DNA of 64,000 bases from Celerinatantimonas yamalensis (GCF_046054155.1 NZ_JBEQCT010000004.1:124001-188000), one strand, 5' to 3'; positions 16,801 through 26,051 are shown, numbered from the stretch's first letter. Numbers and translations are program-made. The notes: a model not told the origin generated them from the sequence alone.

Positions 16801-17336
16801 ATCGCGGCGCTCATCAGCCCTTTTGTTTGGCTCAATTAGAGAGTACGGCGCGCTTAGCCGAGATGGAGTTTGTGATGCCGCTCGCGTTGCTTCGAGCTCG
16901 CGAGGTCAATGAACTTTTGCGTCAATATGACCCATTAAGTGCGCGCGCCAAAGCGCTTAATTTTGAGCAGCTCCAAGGGATGCTCAAAGGTTTTATCGAT
17001 TTAGTCTTTTGTGTCGATGGTCGCTATTACGTGCTGGATTATAAATCCAATTATCTGGGTGATACGGCTGCAGACTATCATCAACAGGCGATGGAACAGG
17101 CGATGGTTGAGCATCGTTACGATTTTCAATATCAGATCTATGCGTTGGCTCTCACGAGAATGCTGCGCCAGCGCCTGCCCGACTACCAGTATGAAACACA
17201 TTTTGGCGGTGTCTATTATCTGTTTTTACGGGGTGTGGCAGGTGAACGTGATGCGCAGACCGGCATTTATTTTTCTAGACCGAGTGAAGCGTTTTTAAAT
17301 GAATTGGATCAGTTATTTGCCGGAGACCGCGGATGA
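13809..17336 (+). CDS. recB: Exodeoxyribonuclease V subunit RecB
   Basis: The 3'-5' helicase and nuclease subunit, 1175 residues (E. coli 1180). Superfamily 1 helicase motifs are clear: Walker A ASAGTGKT (residues 20-27), motif II IDEFQDTDPQQ, motif IV-like LPVNYRSS, motif V TIHKSKGLEYPIV and motif VI LLYVALTRSK. The C-terminal RecB-type nuclease has the active-site segment YVLDYKSN around residue 1077. The start MSEPLNLIDFPL at 13809 is chosen over an in-frame ATG at 13794. It overlaps recC at the 5' end and recD (ATGA) at the 3' end. Confidence 0.97.
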   Translation: MSEPLNLIDFPLVGARLIEASAGTGKTFTISALVLRLLLGDDPARQEPLNIDEILVVTFTEAATAELRGRIRARIHQARLDFLRGESGDFLTAHLLAQSRDLAQDAERLLIAEQNMDQASVFTIHGFCQRMLKEHAFESGIAFESEFLSAEYTLKLRAIEDCWRQSFYPLPKVLAARVMSFWQDPQSLLRSLQSVLAQPALQLEGGSDVDPQHWFTQRLAAIDAFKTLWQQQSGSLLDAIEQADLDKRSYSKKNLPNWLDELHSFAGQETTDEQLPKNIGRFCSAILFEKTKSGAPPSHPLIDAIDVLLSADLDLKAVLLAPLIILIRARFTELKAQLQQLGFDDLLSILAQALSTERDGVLAGSIRSQYPVAMIDEFQDTDPQQYRIFSHIYPTEAVHRHGLFLIGDPKQAIYGFRGADIFTYMHARQQVRAHYTLPVNYRSSGAMVNAVNALFAWHENPFIYRDAIEFVAVDSAPKHQHLNGLVVAGESQPALQFRLAQNGEPTMNNRDYQRLQSRDCASQIATWLTAGSLDEGNEVARTVQAGDIAVLVRTNREGQLIADALDTLSIPYVLRASRDSVFVSDEAYQLYLQLAAALNPNDERLLRAALATPLLGLSLTALEQLNNDELRWQYCVDEYIGYQRTWRQRGVLAMLFRWLEQRDIAGRILRERIGERQLTNLLHLGELLQTQSQQLDSKAALLRWFAEQLLDGSRDNDDAQIRLESDAKRVQIVTIHKSKGLEYPIVALPFILSFRAAKEAIYHKDGALTYALDQNDAAKEQAEQERLAEDLRLLYVALTRSKYHCMVGLGPVAARANKKGTTTIHQSALGFLLQRGQSGTQASLIEALEGLSQCSDISYAAVVSEWAEPLTPIVESSQSLSCRELKRRVPRNWWLTSYSALSRHHGQWDASTEMGWLDQTVVDEAHDEQERLDVFHFARGAQAGTFLHSIFELIDFQALDDEVQAKLSELMSQAGYEDKWLPVVAELRTQVLQAKLDDRGAHQPFCLAQLESTARLAEMEFVMPLALLRAREVNELLRQYDPLSARAKALNFEQLQGMLKGFIDLVFCVDGRYYVLDYKSNYLGDTAADYHQQAMEQAMVEHRYDFQYQIYALALTRMLRQRLPDYQYETHFGGVYYLFLRGVAGERDAQTGIYFSRPSEAFLNELDQLFAGDRG

Positions 17337-19156
17337 GTGAAACGAATCTGGGTGACTATCTGCAACAATTGCGTGAAACAGGGGCGCTGCGCCCATTGGA
17401 TTGGCATTTTGCCATGCTCCTTAAAGAATGTGGCGCCTGTGATGCAGTGGTGCTGGCTGGTGCACTGACTAGTGAAGCGCTTAGTCGCGGCGATAGCTGC
17501 CTTCCCCTGGAGCTTATTAGTGCTCGCCTAGAACGCCTTGCTATGGCGCCATCTATGACTGATTGGCAGCGCTATCTGAGTGAGTCGGCTCTCGTTGGAG
17601 TGGATAAACCTTTGGTGTTTGATGGCGAGCGGATCTATCTGAATCGTTACTGGCAGTTTGAAAACCAACTGGCGCATCGACTCGCGGTGACCGGGCTTCG
17701 CAAAGCGCCCGCACCATCTAAAGTAAAACCGATTTTAAACCGATTATTTGGCGAGCAAAGTGAGTTAACCGACTGGCAACGGGTTGCTGCCGCGCAAGCT
17801 TGTCAGCGGCGCTTATTAGTGATTAGTGGTGGCCCAGGGACGGGCAAAACAACCACCGTCACGAGGCTACTTGCGCTGCTCCAAGAGCTAGCAATAAAAG
17901 AGCAAGGTCAGCCCTTGCAAGTGGCCCTCGTCGCACCAACGGGTAAGGCCGCAGCGCGCCTTAGTGCGTCAATTAGTAAAGCAAGTTATGCCCTCAACCA
18001 AAGTCCGAAGGAAGTCGTAGCCGCTATTCCGACGCAAGCAAGTACCATTCACCGCTTATTAGGGGTGATCCCCGGACGGACACGCTTTGTTCATCATGCG
18101 CAAAACCCACTTTTGTTGGATCTGTTGGTGGTGGATGAAGCCTCGATGATTGACTTGTCACTCATGACTCATCTATTTGATGCCATCACCGCCAATACGC
18201 GGGTGATATTACTTGGCGATCGCGACCAGTTGGCGTCTGTGGAAGCCGGTTCAGTACTCGCTGATATCTGCCAGTTTATTGATGCGGGGATAAGTTCCTC
18301 CCTTAGCGACTATCTGCGCCGCTGCGGAGCCGCTGACTTAGCGGGCAATCATGAGCAAGTGGCGGCGATAGCGGATAACCTAGTGATGCTACGCAAAAGC
18401 TATCGGTTTGATGATCGCTCAGGGGTCGGTCAGTTGGCGCGAGCAGTCAATCGTGGCGATAGTGCCGCGATGATCCGTTATCTACAGGATCAACAGTTCT
18501 CAGATATTGATTGGCGACTGCTGAGTGAGGATAGCTACCGCTTTGCCTTAGATCGCGCTGAGCAAGCTGCAAGCCGTTATCTCAGTGCTTTATCTGAGCA
18601 AAAACCATTAGTGGAAGTGTTCCAGCGATTTCATCAATTTCAACTGCTGGTGGCGCTGCGCCAGGGTGACTTTGGTGTCGAGGGGATCAATGCGCGGGTG
18701 CAACGGCAATTGCAGCAGCATGGGCTACTTAAAGAAGCGAAAGGGTGGTGCCCAGGATTGCCGATTATGGTGCAAAATAATGATCACGCCCAGCAGCTTT
18801 ATAATGGTGATATTGGCCTTTTTGTGCAGGTGGCAAATGGCACTTTGATGGTTGCCTTTGAAAGTAATGAATCGCCAGAGGGCATCCGCTGGGTGTTGCC
18901 AAGTCGATTACCTGATCATGAGCCTGTTTTTGCGATGACAGTCCATAAAAGTCAAGGCAGCGAGTTTGCCGAAGTACTGATGTTATTGCCACCTCAAGCG
19001 GGGGGGAATCCCACGCGGGAGCTGCTTTACACGGGGATTACGCGTTCGCGCAACCACTTTTCACTGATTGGTGATGAATTCAGTTTGCGCCGCGCTTGTC
19101 AAAATCGCACTAAGCGTCGCTCTGGTTTAGCGCAGCGCCTAGGGCTGATCACTTAG
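17333..19156 (+). CDS. recD: Exodeoxyribonuclease V subunit RecD
   Basis: The 5'-3' helicase subunit, 607 residues (E. coli 608). Walker A GGPGTGKTTTVTRL occurs near residue 165. VVDEASMIDLSLM is motif II, LGDRDQLASVEAGSVL motif III, and FAMTVHKSQGSEF with LLYTGITRSR motifs V and VI. The ATG overlaps the recB stop by four bases, so the three subunits are translationally coupled. No terminator is evident before the next gene, 154 bases away. Confidence 0.97.
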   Translation: MSETNLGDYLQQLRETGALRPLDWHFAMLLKECGACDAVVLAGALTSEALSRGDSCLPLELISARLERLAMAPSMTDWQRYLSESALVGVDKPLVFDGERIYLNRYWQFENQLAHRLAVTGLRKAPAPSKVKPILNRLFGEQSELTDWQRVAAAQACQRRLLVISGGPGTGKTTTVTRLLALLQELAIKEQGQPLQVALVAPTGKAAARLSASISKASYALNQSPKEVVAAIPTQASTIHRLLGVIPGRTRFVHHAQNPLLLDLLVVDEASMIDLSLMTHLFDAITANTRVILLGDRDQLASVEAGSVLADICQFIDAGISSSLSDYLRRCGAADLAGNHEQVAAIADNLVMLRKSYRFDDRSGVGQLARAVNRGDSAAMIRYLQDQQFSDIDWRLLSEDSYRFALDRAEQAASRYLSALSEQKPLVEVFQRFHQFQLLVALRQGDFGVEGINARVQRQLQQHGLLKEAKGWCPGLPIMVQNNDHAQQLYNGDIGLFVQVANGTLMVAFESNESPEGIRWVLPSRLPDHEPVFAMTVHKSQGSEFAEVLMLLPPQAGGNPTRELLYTGITRSRNHFSLIGDEFSLRRACQNRTKRRSGLAQRLGLIT

Positions 19157-19310
19157 CCTTATAGTTCGATATGGGTATTTTGTTTTCAGCATTTGTCTCT
19201 AGCTTCGGTCATACTTTTACTGGCATGGTAGATAGAGATAGATGAGGCAGTTTTGAGTGCTGCCAAAAGAAGAATGATTTACTTCGAATCATTCGCATAA
19301 GGGGGATCGT

Positions 19311-20867
19311 ATGACCCGTTATATATTGATTGGATTATTGTGGTCGGTTAGTGTGCTCAATGCGAGCGCCGCTTCGACTCAGCTGAGCTCAACAGGCACG
19401 TTGTTTAGTTACAAGGGACTGATTGCCAAGGCCCGTCAGCTCGCTGAACAAGATTACCAGCCCCGAGCGATTCGAGCGCCTCAGTTGATTCACCAAATTG
19501 ATTACAGCGTGCTGCAGCATGTACATTACCGCATAGATAAAAGTATTTATCTTAATCCACAATTGCCGCTGCAGTTTTATCCGGTGGGACGATTGTTTCC
19601 CAAAGCGGTACAAATTTCCCAAGTGATTGATGGCCGGGCGTATCCGTTTGCCTATCATCGCAGTAATTTCAGTATGCCTGCCGATAGTCCTGTGGCGAAA
19701 CTGCCCGATGATATCGGTTACGCGGGCTTTTCTTTGATGCGCTCTGATCTGAGCCATTTCTGGGGAAGTTTTTTAGGCGCCTCTTATTTTCGCCTGCGTG
19801 GTAATCAACACCAAGAAGGGTTATCAGCGCGTGCATTAGCGCTCAATTCGGGAATCGCCAGTGTTAAGGAAGAATTTCCTGATTTTACTCACTTTTGGCT
19901 CCAAACTGTGCCGAATCACCCCAATCAAGTGGTGATCTTTGCGCTATTGCAGTCTAAGAGTGTCACAGGCGCATATCGCTTTCATTTAACCAACACGGCT
20001 AAGCACGGTCAGATCGTGAATGTTGATAGCCATCTGTTTTTTCGCCAGCACGTAAAGCGCATTGGAATTGCGCCGTTATCAAGTATGTATTGGTACTCTG
20101 AGAGTAATCGCAACACCGCGTTTGATTGGCGCCCCGAGGTCCATGACTCAGATGGATTGGCCATTGAGACCCATGATCAGCAATTCATTTGGCGGCCATT
20201 GAACAATCCATTTAAACCCTTTACTCAATCATTTAACGGCGAGGGTGTGAAAGGATTTGGTTTGATGCAGCGGGATCGCAACTTTGATCACTACCAAGAT
20301 GCATTGGTTTTTTATAACCGTCGCCCCTCCGTTTGGATTGAGCCACTAGCGCAGAGCTTTGGCGCCGGTCAGATCCAATTGGTCGAACTTCCGACCACAC
20401 GTGAAACCAACGACAATATCGTGGTGTTTTTTAAACCGAAGGGGCCACTGCCGCTTCATCAAGATATTCATTTTAGCTATCGCATGCGGTGGTTAGATCA
20501 CCCTATGCCGGCTATCTCGAAAGACTATGCAAAAGTGGTCGCAACGCGTGTCGGTCAAGGCGGATTAGCAGGTATGAAGCCCCATGGCGGGCCGATTAAG
20601 ATGGCTGTCGACTTTTCTGGTGGGGCGTTAACGAAATTAAGTGCTAAGCAAGCCGTCTTAGTTCAGCCTGTGGTGAAATTATCTCACGGCTATGCCCACC
20701 GGGTGAGCATTCAGCGCACGCCAACTGGCATATGGCGGGTGTTCTTTGATGCTGATGCCAGCCAGCCAATTGATGGCAAAGTTTATTTGCGGATTGGTCA
20801 GCATATCCTCTCAGAAGTCTGGATGGATCGCATCGATGAGACGTTATTTAATCGTGTTCACCGCTGA
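19311..20867 (+). CDS. Periplasmic glucan biosynthesis protein, OpgG/OpgD family
   Basis: A 518-residue protein with a Sec-type signal peptide (MTRYILIGLLWSVSVLNASA). Family segments are clear: LGASYFRLRG, GLSARALALNSG, EEFPDFTHFWL, RPEVHDSDGLAIE, WRPLNNP, GFGLMQRDRNFDHYQD, and VELPTTRETNDNIVVFF. These proteins act in the periplasm on osmoregulated beta-glucans made by OpgH. No opgH is adjacent. The lack of a twin-arginine signal favours OpgG over E. coli-type OpgD, but EEFPDF-THFW resembles OpgD, so I leave the symbol open. The ATG follows a GGGGGATC ribosome-binding site. Confidence 0.9.
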   Translation: MTRYILIGLLWSVSVLNASAASTQLSSTGTLFSYKGLIAKARQLAEQDYQPRAIRAPQLIHQIDYSVLQHVHYRIDKSIYLNPQLPLQFYPVGRLFPKAVQISQVIDGRAYPFAYHRSNFSMPADSPVAKLPDDIGYAGFSLMRSDLSHFWGSFLGASYFRLRGNQHQEGLSARALALNSGIASVKEEFPDFTHFWLQTVPNHPNQVVIFALLQSKSVTGAYRFHLTNTAKHGQIVNVDSHLFFRQHVKRIGIAPLSSMYWYSESNRNTAFDWRPEVHDSDGLAIETHDQQFIWRPLNNPFKPFTQSFNGEGVKGFGLMQRDRNFDHYQDALVFYNRRPSVWIEPLAQSFGAGQIQLVELPTTRETNDNIVVFFKPKGPLPLHQDIHFSYRMRWLDHPMPAISKDYAKVVATRVGQGGLAGMKPHGGPIKMAVDFSGGALTKLSAKQAVLVQPVVKLSHGYAHRVSIQRTPTGIWRVFFDADASQPIDGKVYLRIGQHILSEVWMDRIDETLFNRVHR

Positions 20868-20904
20868 ACCGACAAGTGCCAGCGATGCGGGGATTCATGA
20901 TGAA

Positions 20905-21849
20905 TTAGCTAAGATATTTAAACCAATCAAGCTTTGGCCCTTGTGGGATAATTTGAGTCGGATTGAGCGCTTTAATTGAGTAATAGCCGACTTTGATATG
21001 TTCAACATTGGTGTTTTTGGCAAAAGCATCGATCTGAATGAGATCGTGAAAATAGCGATTAAGATGCGCAAAATCTGCGATACGTTGGCGATTGGTTTTA
21101 AATATCCCATAATAGGCGACATCAAAACGGGCGAGTGTGACAAACAAGCGAATGTCGCTTTCGGTGAACCTGTCACCAAACAGATAGCGACGAGAGGCAA
21201 GGCGATTATCGAGCTCATCGAGCATGGCAAAGACATGGGTATAGGCCTCAATGTAGGCGTGTTGGCTTTGCGCAAATCCTGCTTGATAGACACCATTATT
21301 CAATTGACTATAGATGCGCTGATTGAGCGCTTCCATTTCAGAACGCTGCTGCTCAGGGCGTAGCTGATAGTGGCTTTGATGCAAAGGACGCAAATCATCG
21401 TTGAGAATAGCCAATAGATCGGCCGATTCGTTGTTCACAATGATGCGCTGAGTATTATCCCATAACAGTGGGACAGTCGCGCGACCTGTAAAGTGTGGAT
21501 CGCTCAGTGTGTATAATTCATGCATATAGTTAAACGCAACCTCCGCTTTGGGTGTCGCGCCGGGAAAGTCGCTAAATTCCCAGCCATAGTCGGTGATCGC
21601 TGGTGCGACAATTTTAATGGGCAGCGCATCCTCTAGCCCCAACAGCGAACGAGCGATTAAGACCCGAGTGGCCCATGGGCAGATCAGTGCTACGTACAGA
21701 GTGTAGGGGCGTTCGCCACGGCTCAGCTGCGTGATAGCCGATGTGTCAAAACGGGTTCGGAAGCTGCTGGTTTGACGAATAAATCGGCCCTGTTTATCTT
21801 GCTTTTGTACCGGGTTCCACTCGCGTTGCCATTGCCCATTAACTAACAT
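20905..21849 (-). CDS. yqjG: Glutathionyl-hydroquinone reductase (Xi-class GST, YqjG-like)
   Basis: A 314-residue glutathione transferase of the Xi class, which reduces glutathionyl-hydroquinones. The catalytic cysteine is C57 in ALICPWATR, and family segments include VAPAITDYGWEF, TVPLLWDN and FTESDIRLFVTLARFDVAYY with HLNRYFHDL. The frame extends to 21912, but ATG 21849 has a TGGAGTCGAT ribosome-binding site. It is divergent from a LysR-type regulator 106 bases away, which probably controls it. Confidence 0.93.
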   Translation of the reverse strand: MLVNGQWQREWNPVQKQDKQGRFIRQTSSFRTRFDTSAITQLSRGERPYTLYVALICPWATRVLIARSLLGLEDALPIKIVAPAITDYGWEFSDFPGATPKAEVAFNYMHELYTLSDPHFTGRATVPLLWDNTQRIIVNNESADLLAILNDDLRPLHQSHYQLRPEQQRSEMEALNQRIYSQLNNGVYQAGFAQSQHAYIEAYTHVFAMLDELDNRLASRRYLFGDRFTESDIRLFVTLARFDVAYYGIFKTNRQRIADFAHLNRYFHDLIQIDAFAKNTNVEHIKVGYYSIKALNPTQIIPQGPKLDWFKYLS

Positions 21850-21955
21850 ATCGACTCCATTTAGATTAACAAATAGGGTTACTAGCTTAAATGCAGTGGA
21901 ATAATTGAACAATTTCTGCTTTCATTGAAATTATGTTCAAAAATATTTAACAGCT

Positions 21956-22855
21956 ATGGATAAACTGAATTTAATGAATAGCTTTGTGCACATTGCCGAA
22001 CTGCGCTCTTATACGGCAGCAGCAGCAAAGCTCAATAAAACGAAGGCGCTGATGAGTACCCATGTCCGTCAGCTCGAAGAATCGCTTAATGTACGGTTAA
22101 TTTCCCGCTCAACCCGCGGTTTCACGCTCACTGAAGCGGGACTTCACTACTATCAAAAAGCACGTCATATTTTGGATGAAATATCCGAAATGGAGGTCGA
22201 TCTGCTGGACGGTGAGCAGCAGATGGCCGGGCGGTTAAGGATATCGGTGCCTAATACTTTTGGCGAACAGGTGATGATGGAGTTTATCAGTCAGTTTATA
22301 GCTCACTATCCGAAAATGAATATTGAGGTATTGTTGACGGATCAATTTATTGACTTGATCAACCAAGGTTTCGATTTAGCGATTCGGATCGGCTATTTGA
22401 AAGATTCGACCATGATCGCCAAAGAAATTGGCCAAGTCTACTCGGTCTTGGTGGCTTCGCCACAACTCATCGATGCGCTAAATATCGCTCATCCACAAGA
22501 TTTGAATGGCTTCCCGATGATTTTTGATACCAATTTGCGCGGTGACAGGCAGCGCTGGGTGGCGCATCGCAATGGTCAACAATTTCCTCTTGAGCTCAAG
22601 CCTGTTGCTTATGTCAATAGTGCTAGAGCCAGTGCTGAGTTGGCCCGACATAATGTTGGTGTGGCCTGTTGTCCGATGTTTGCCGTACATCAATATATAG
22701 CGGAAGGTTCGTTGGTGGCATTATTAAGTGACTATGACTTTGGCCGAGCCCCGATAAATGCCATCTACCCCAATCGTCAACAACTTTCGGTGCGAGCACG
22801 CCACTTCATCGATGAGTTCGCCGATTACCTACGGCAATATCAGGCAGTTAACTAA
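21956..22855 (+). CDS. LysR-family transcriptional regulator
   Basis: A 299-residue LysR protein. The N-terminal helix-turn-helix covers about residues 1-60 (MNSFVHIAELRSYTAAAAKL, THVRQLEESLNVRLISRSTR, FTLTEAGLHYYQKA). The rest is the usual effector domain, with GRLRISVPNTFGEQVM and LDLAIRIGYL-like FDLAIRIGYL. Its divergent position next to yqjG suggests it regulates that gene, perhaps in response to quinones or electrophiles; this is inference from position. Confidence 0.93.
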   Translation: MDKLNLMNSFVHIAELRSYTAAAAKLNKTKALMSTHVRQLEESLNVRLISRSTRGFTLTEAGLHYYQKARHILDEISEMEVDLLDGEQQMAGRLRISVPNTFGEQVMMEFISQFIAHYPKMNIEVLLTDQFIDLINQGFDLAIRIGYLKDSTMIAKEIGQVYSVLVASPQLIDALNIAHPQDLNGFPMIFDTNLRGDRQRWVAHRNGQQFPLELKPVAYVNSARASAELARHNVGVACCPMFAVHQYIAEGSLVALLSDYDFGRAPINAIYPNRQQLSVRARHFIDEFADYLRQYQAVN

Positions 22856-22860
22856 TCGGT

Positions 22861-22888
22861 AAAAAAAGGCCCTTCATAATGAAGGGCC
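22861..22888 (-). terminator. amtB terminator
   Basis: GGCCCTTCA (22868-22876) pairs with TGAAGGGCC (22880-22888) around a 3-base loop. On the minus strand it is followed by seven U (22861-22867). It ends amtB, and the stem could also slow plus-strand read-through from the LysR gene. Confidence 0.9.
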
Positions 22889-22919
22889 GATGACATAAGG
22901 GGAAGAAATGAGCTAGTGT

Positions 22920-24206
22920 TTATGAGTTATATGCATTTTCGCCATGACTGTTGATGTCTAAACCTTCACGTTCATGCTCAGCATCAACACGCAGTCCAAC
23001 CAACATATCGGCAATTTTCAAAGAGACAAAGCTTACAACGCCAGACCAAACTAAGGTGGTGCAGACACTGAAGATCTGAACCCAAACCTGATGGCCCATG
23101 GTGACCCCGCTGGCATAACCGACACCGCCGAGAGAGGTTGAGGTGAATACCCCAGTTAAGATACAGCCGACGATTCCGCATACACCATGACAACCAAATA
23201 CGTCACATGTGTCATCAACGCGGAGCCATTTCTTCAAGGTTGTAACACCCCAGAAGCCTGCGACACCAGCAATCAGGCCGATAATCAGTGCACCGCCAAC
23301 GCCAACGGTTCCCGCTGCTGGCGTAACTGCAACCAATCCGGCGATACAACCTGAACTGGCACCCAACAGTGATGGTTTTTGGCGTACGAACCACTCAATT
23401 AAGGTCCACGACAAAATAGCGCCCGCTGTGGCCATCACGGTATTTAAGAATGCCAATCCTGCGATTGAGTTTGCAGAGACCGCGCTGCCAGCGTTGAATC
23501 CAAACCAACCGATATAAAGAATACTGGCACCAATAAAGACCATGGGTAGATTGTGTGGTTTCAGTGAATCTTTACCAAAACCGACCCGTTTGCCAACCAT
23601 ATAAGCGCCGACTAATCCAGCGGTTGCCGCGTTGATATGCACCACTGTGCCGCCGGCAAAGTCTAATGCGCCATCACTGGCAAGATAACCGCCGCCCCAA
23701 ACCATATGGGCGATTGGCAGATAAGCAAAGGTAAACCACAGTGCAGAGAATATCAGCACCGCACTAAAGCGGATCCGTTCTGCAAATGCACCCACAATCA
23801 AGGCGACTGTAATCGCTGCAAACGAACATTGGAAAGCGATGAAGATATAAGAATAGATGCTTCCCGAAAGCGAGTCTGGTGAAATGCCGTGTAGCATAAA
23901 GGCACTAAAACTACCAAAGAAAGAACCACCAGTAGTAAATGCCAAACTGTAGCCGTAAACAAACCACAGTACACAGATGAGTGCAAAGCTCACCATCACT
24001 TGAGCCATCATGGACAGCACGTTTTTTGAGCGCAGTAGACCCCCGTAGAATAATGCAATCCCTGGGACTGTCATAAACAGCACCAGTGCGGTACAAATCA
24101 TCATAAAGGCGTTATCGGCGCCGCTGGCAGTTGGGGTATCAGCCATTGCCAGAGTAGGCAACAGTGCACTAGCGACCAGAGTTGACTTGGCAATACGTTT
24201 TATCAT
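22920..24206 (-). CDS. amtB: Ammonium transporter
   Basis: A trimeric inner-membrane ammonium channel of 428 residues. It has a cleavable signal peptide (MIKRIAKSTLVASALLPTLAMA) like E. coli AmtB, followed by eleven hydrophobic segments. Key segments are MTVPGIALFYGGLLRSKNVL, the first pore-histidine helix VVHINAATAGLVGAYMVG, and the second, DVFGCHGVCGIVG. The ATG at 24206 is preferred; a GTG two codons upstream is possible. glnK, the usual partner gene upstream of amtB, is absent here. A sigma-54 promoter lies about 215 bases upstream. Confidence 0.96.
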   Translation of the reverse strand: MIKRIAKSTLVASALLPTLAMADTPTASGADNAFMMICTALVLFMTVPGIALFYGGLLRSKNVLSMMAQVMVSFALICVLWFVYGYSLAFTTGGSFFGSFSAFMLHGISPDSLSGSIYSYIFIAFQCSFAAITVALIVGAFAERIRFSAVLIFSALWFTFAYLPIAHMVWGGGYLASDGALDFAGGTVVHINAATAGLVGAYMVGKRVGFGKDSLKPHNLPMVFIGASILYIGWFGFNAGSAVSANSIAGLAFLNTVMATAGAILSWTLIEWFVRQKPSLLGASSGCIAGLVAVTPAAGTVGVGGALIIGLIAGVAGFWGVTTLKKWLRVDDTCDVFGCHGVCGIVGCILTGVFTSTSLGGVGYASGVTMGHQVWVQIFSVCTTLVWSGVVSFVSLKIADMLVGLRVDAEHEREGLDINSHGENAYNS

Positions 24207-24421
24207 TATCACTTCATCCGTTTTTAATCAGGGTTATTCACCATCGCTGGGACACAAGTCGTGCGTTTGCTACAACACGTATCTTGGCGCGTCCAGGCGC
24301 TTACCTATCCATATCAGTTTCATCAATAGTGATTGTGAACTGGCAATCTCAACGTTTTTTGATTGATTTAACAAAAATGCCCAACCTAAAGGCGTTAGTT
24401 TAAGATTGCGCTTTAGCAATC

Positions 24422-24436
24422 GCAAAACTTATGCCA
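24422..24436 (-). promoter_or_regulatory. Sigma-54 promoter of amtB
   Basis: On the minus strand TGGCATAAGTTTTGC matches the -24/-12 consensus TGGCACG-N4-TTGC at all the invariant GG and GC positions with exact spacing. It lies about 215 bases before amtB. Nitrogen-starvation control through NtrC is expected for this gene. Confidence 0.8.
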
Positions 24437-24542
24437 GAACCTATAGAGAGTTTATTTTGATGATTAACTCTATGAATATTATATAGTTAATTAGAACGAG
24501 TAAGCCTGTGAGAGAGGTGGGAGAAGACGATGCTAACAAGGT

Positions 24543-24582
24543 GTGCACAATTTTAAAGCGTTCATGCCTTAAAGTTGTGCAC
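24543..24582. repeat. Inverted repeat upstream of amtB, possible activator site
   Basis: Arms at 24543-24556 and 24569-24582 match at 13 of 14 positions and each end in the palindrome GTGCAC. They lie 130-170 bases upstream of the predicted sigma-54 start site, a normal distance for an NtrC enhancer. The half-site TGCAC resembles NtrC half-sites, but the full 17-base NtrC palindrome is not matched. Confidence 0.45.
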
Positions 24583-24585
24583 TAA

Positions 24586-24612
24586 AGAAGGGCATTACGA
24601 TGAATGCCCTGT
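24586..24612 (-). terminator. manA terminator
   Basis: On the minus strand AGGGCATT (24603-24610) pairs with AATGCCCT (24589-24596), followed by TCTTT. It begins about 15 bases after the manA stop. Confidence 0.7.
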
Positions 24613-24626
24613 GATGATTGCTGTGA

Positions 24627-25823
24627 TTAACAGTAGGCGCGAGCGACTCGCCCCGCTGTTAAGATCCGATAGCTAGCTGTTCCCGCAGCAATAAAGGCCG
24701 ATTGACCGCGTTGCAAGGTGATGGATTCGCCTTCGTAATGGCTTAATTGCACCTTGCTGTCGATGGCAAAAATAATTTCAGCACTGTCACAACTTAATGC
24801 GACATCACAATCTTGGTAGATAGCAAAGCGAAAATCATTTACTGGGATAGGGTACACATCACCGTCGCCAACTTGGCGGGGTTGCATCAGCAGTTGCTGT
24901 GGTTCTTTACTGACAAATTCGGTACAGCTCAAAAGTTCTGGTACATCAATATATTTTGGTGTTAATCCAGCGCGCAAAACGTTATCTGAACTTGCCATTA
25001 CTTCAAGGCCAGTTCCTTTTAGGTAAGCGTGCGGCGTGCAGGCATAGAGAAACATCGCATCGCCAGGCTCAAGGGTCATAACGTTGAGTATCAGCGGGGC
25101 AAATAGGCCCACATCATCGGGATAAAGTTCATGAAGCTCATTAATCAATGCCGCTAATGGATCGGAGGTGTGTTTACGGCTGTAACTGACGAGCTCTTCA
25201 ATAGCTTGATGACGGGTTTGTCCGCTAAGCGATAGTATCTGGCCAAAAAATTGCTCGAGGCCTTTGGCATTTTGATTGTCACTTAGCTGTGTAACTAGCG
25301 GCACCAGTGCGCTGATAGAAAATTGTTTAAATAGGGTAAGGATGGTTTCTATCGGGCGAAAGCCATTCATCGCTTGATAACGGGTAAGTGCGTAAACTAA
25401 CTCGGGCTTGTGATTGGGATCTTTATAATTGCGCTTCGGATCAGTTAAATCGATGCCCGCTTGCTGCTCTTTGGCAAATCCCTCTTTTGCTTGTTGCATG
25501 CTTGGATGAACTTGAATGGAGAGTGCTTGGGCGGCGCTTAATACTTTAAATAAAAAAGGCAATTGGCCGAAGTGTCCCATGGTTCGTGTGCCCAAAAAAT
25601 AGGATGGTGCCTTTGCTATTAACTCACTGAGGGGAATACTTTGCTCTTGATAGTTAACCTGTGAACAACCATTGGGATGGGCACCCATCCAGATTTCAGC
25701 TTGTGGTTGTCCATCAGGGTTACTGATACCAAATAAGTGATTTAATTGATCGGTTGAGCCCCACGCATAATGCTGCATGGGGTTGTGCATACGATAAAAA
25801 TGAGGGTGTTGGGGAGTGTTCAT
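24627..25823 (-). CDS. manA: Mannose-6-phosphate isomerase, class I
   Basis: A zinc enzyme interconverting mannose-6-phosphate and fructose-6-phosphate, 398 residues (E. coli 391). Visible family segments are NPMQHYAWGSTDQLNHLFG, AEIWMGAHPNG, LPFLFKVLSAAQALSIQVHP (zinc ligands Gln/His), DPNHKPELVYALT (zinc-ligand Glu) and the ACTPHAYLKGTGLEVMASSDNVLRAGLTPK core. Single-gene unit with its own terminator. Confidence 0.96.
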   Translation of the reverse strand: MNTPQHPHFYRMHNPMQHYAWGSTDQLNHLFGISNPDGQPQAEIWMGAHPNGCSQVNYQEQSIPLSELIAKAPSYFLGTRTMGHFGQLPFLFKVLSAAQALSIQVHPSMQQAKEGFAKEQQAGIDLTDPKRNYKDPNHKPELVYALTRYQAMNGFRPIETILTLFKQFSISALVPLVTQLSDNQNAKGLEQFFGQILSLSGQTRHQAIEELVSYSRKHTSDPLAALINELHELYPDDVGLFAPLILNVMTLEPGDAMFLYACTPHAYLKGTGLEVMASSDNVLRAGLTPKYIDVPELLSCTEFVSKEPQQLLMQPRQVGDGDVYPIPVNDFRFAIYQDCDVALSCDSAEIIFAIDSKVQLSHYEGESITLQRGQSAFIAAGTASYRILTAGRVARAYC

Positions 25824-26051
25824 CGTATCCTTCTATAGCTGGGTAGCTGTTAAGAAAATATATAAATTGACGTTGATAAATCAATTAACTAAAGCACCAT
25901 CATATCATGGCATTTTTTCAAGTTTATGGGAGATAGCCCTCAAAGTAGCGAAAGGTGAATAGATTGTTCAATAATTTAAAGCGGCGCGAAAGGTCGCATC
26001 GCTGTATTTTAATAAGTAATTACTCGTATTTATATGACCAAGGAGAAGTGT

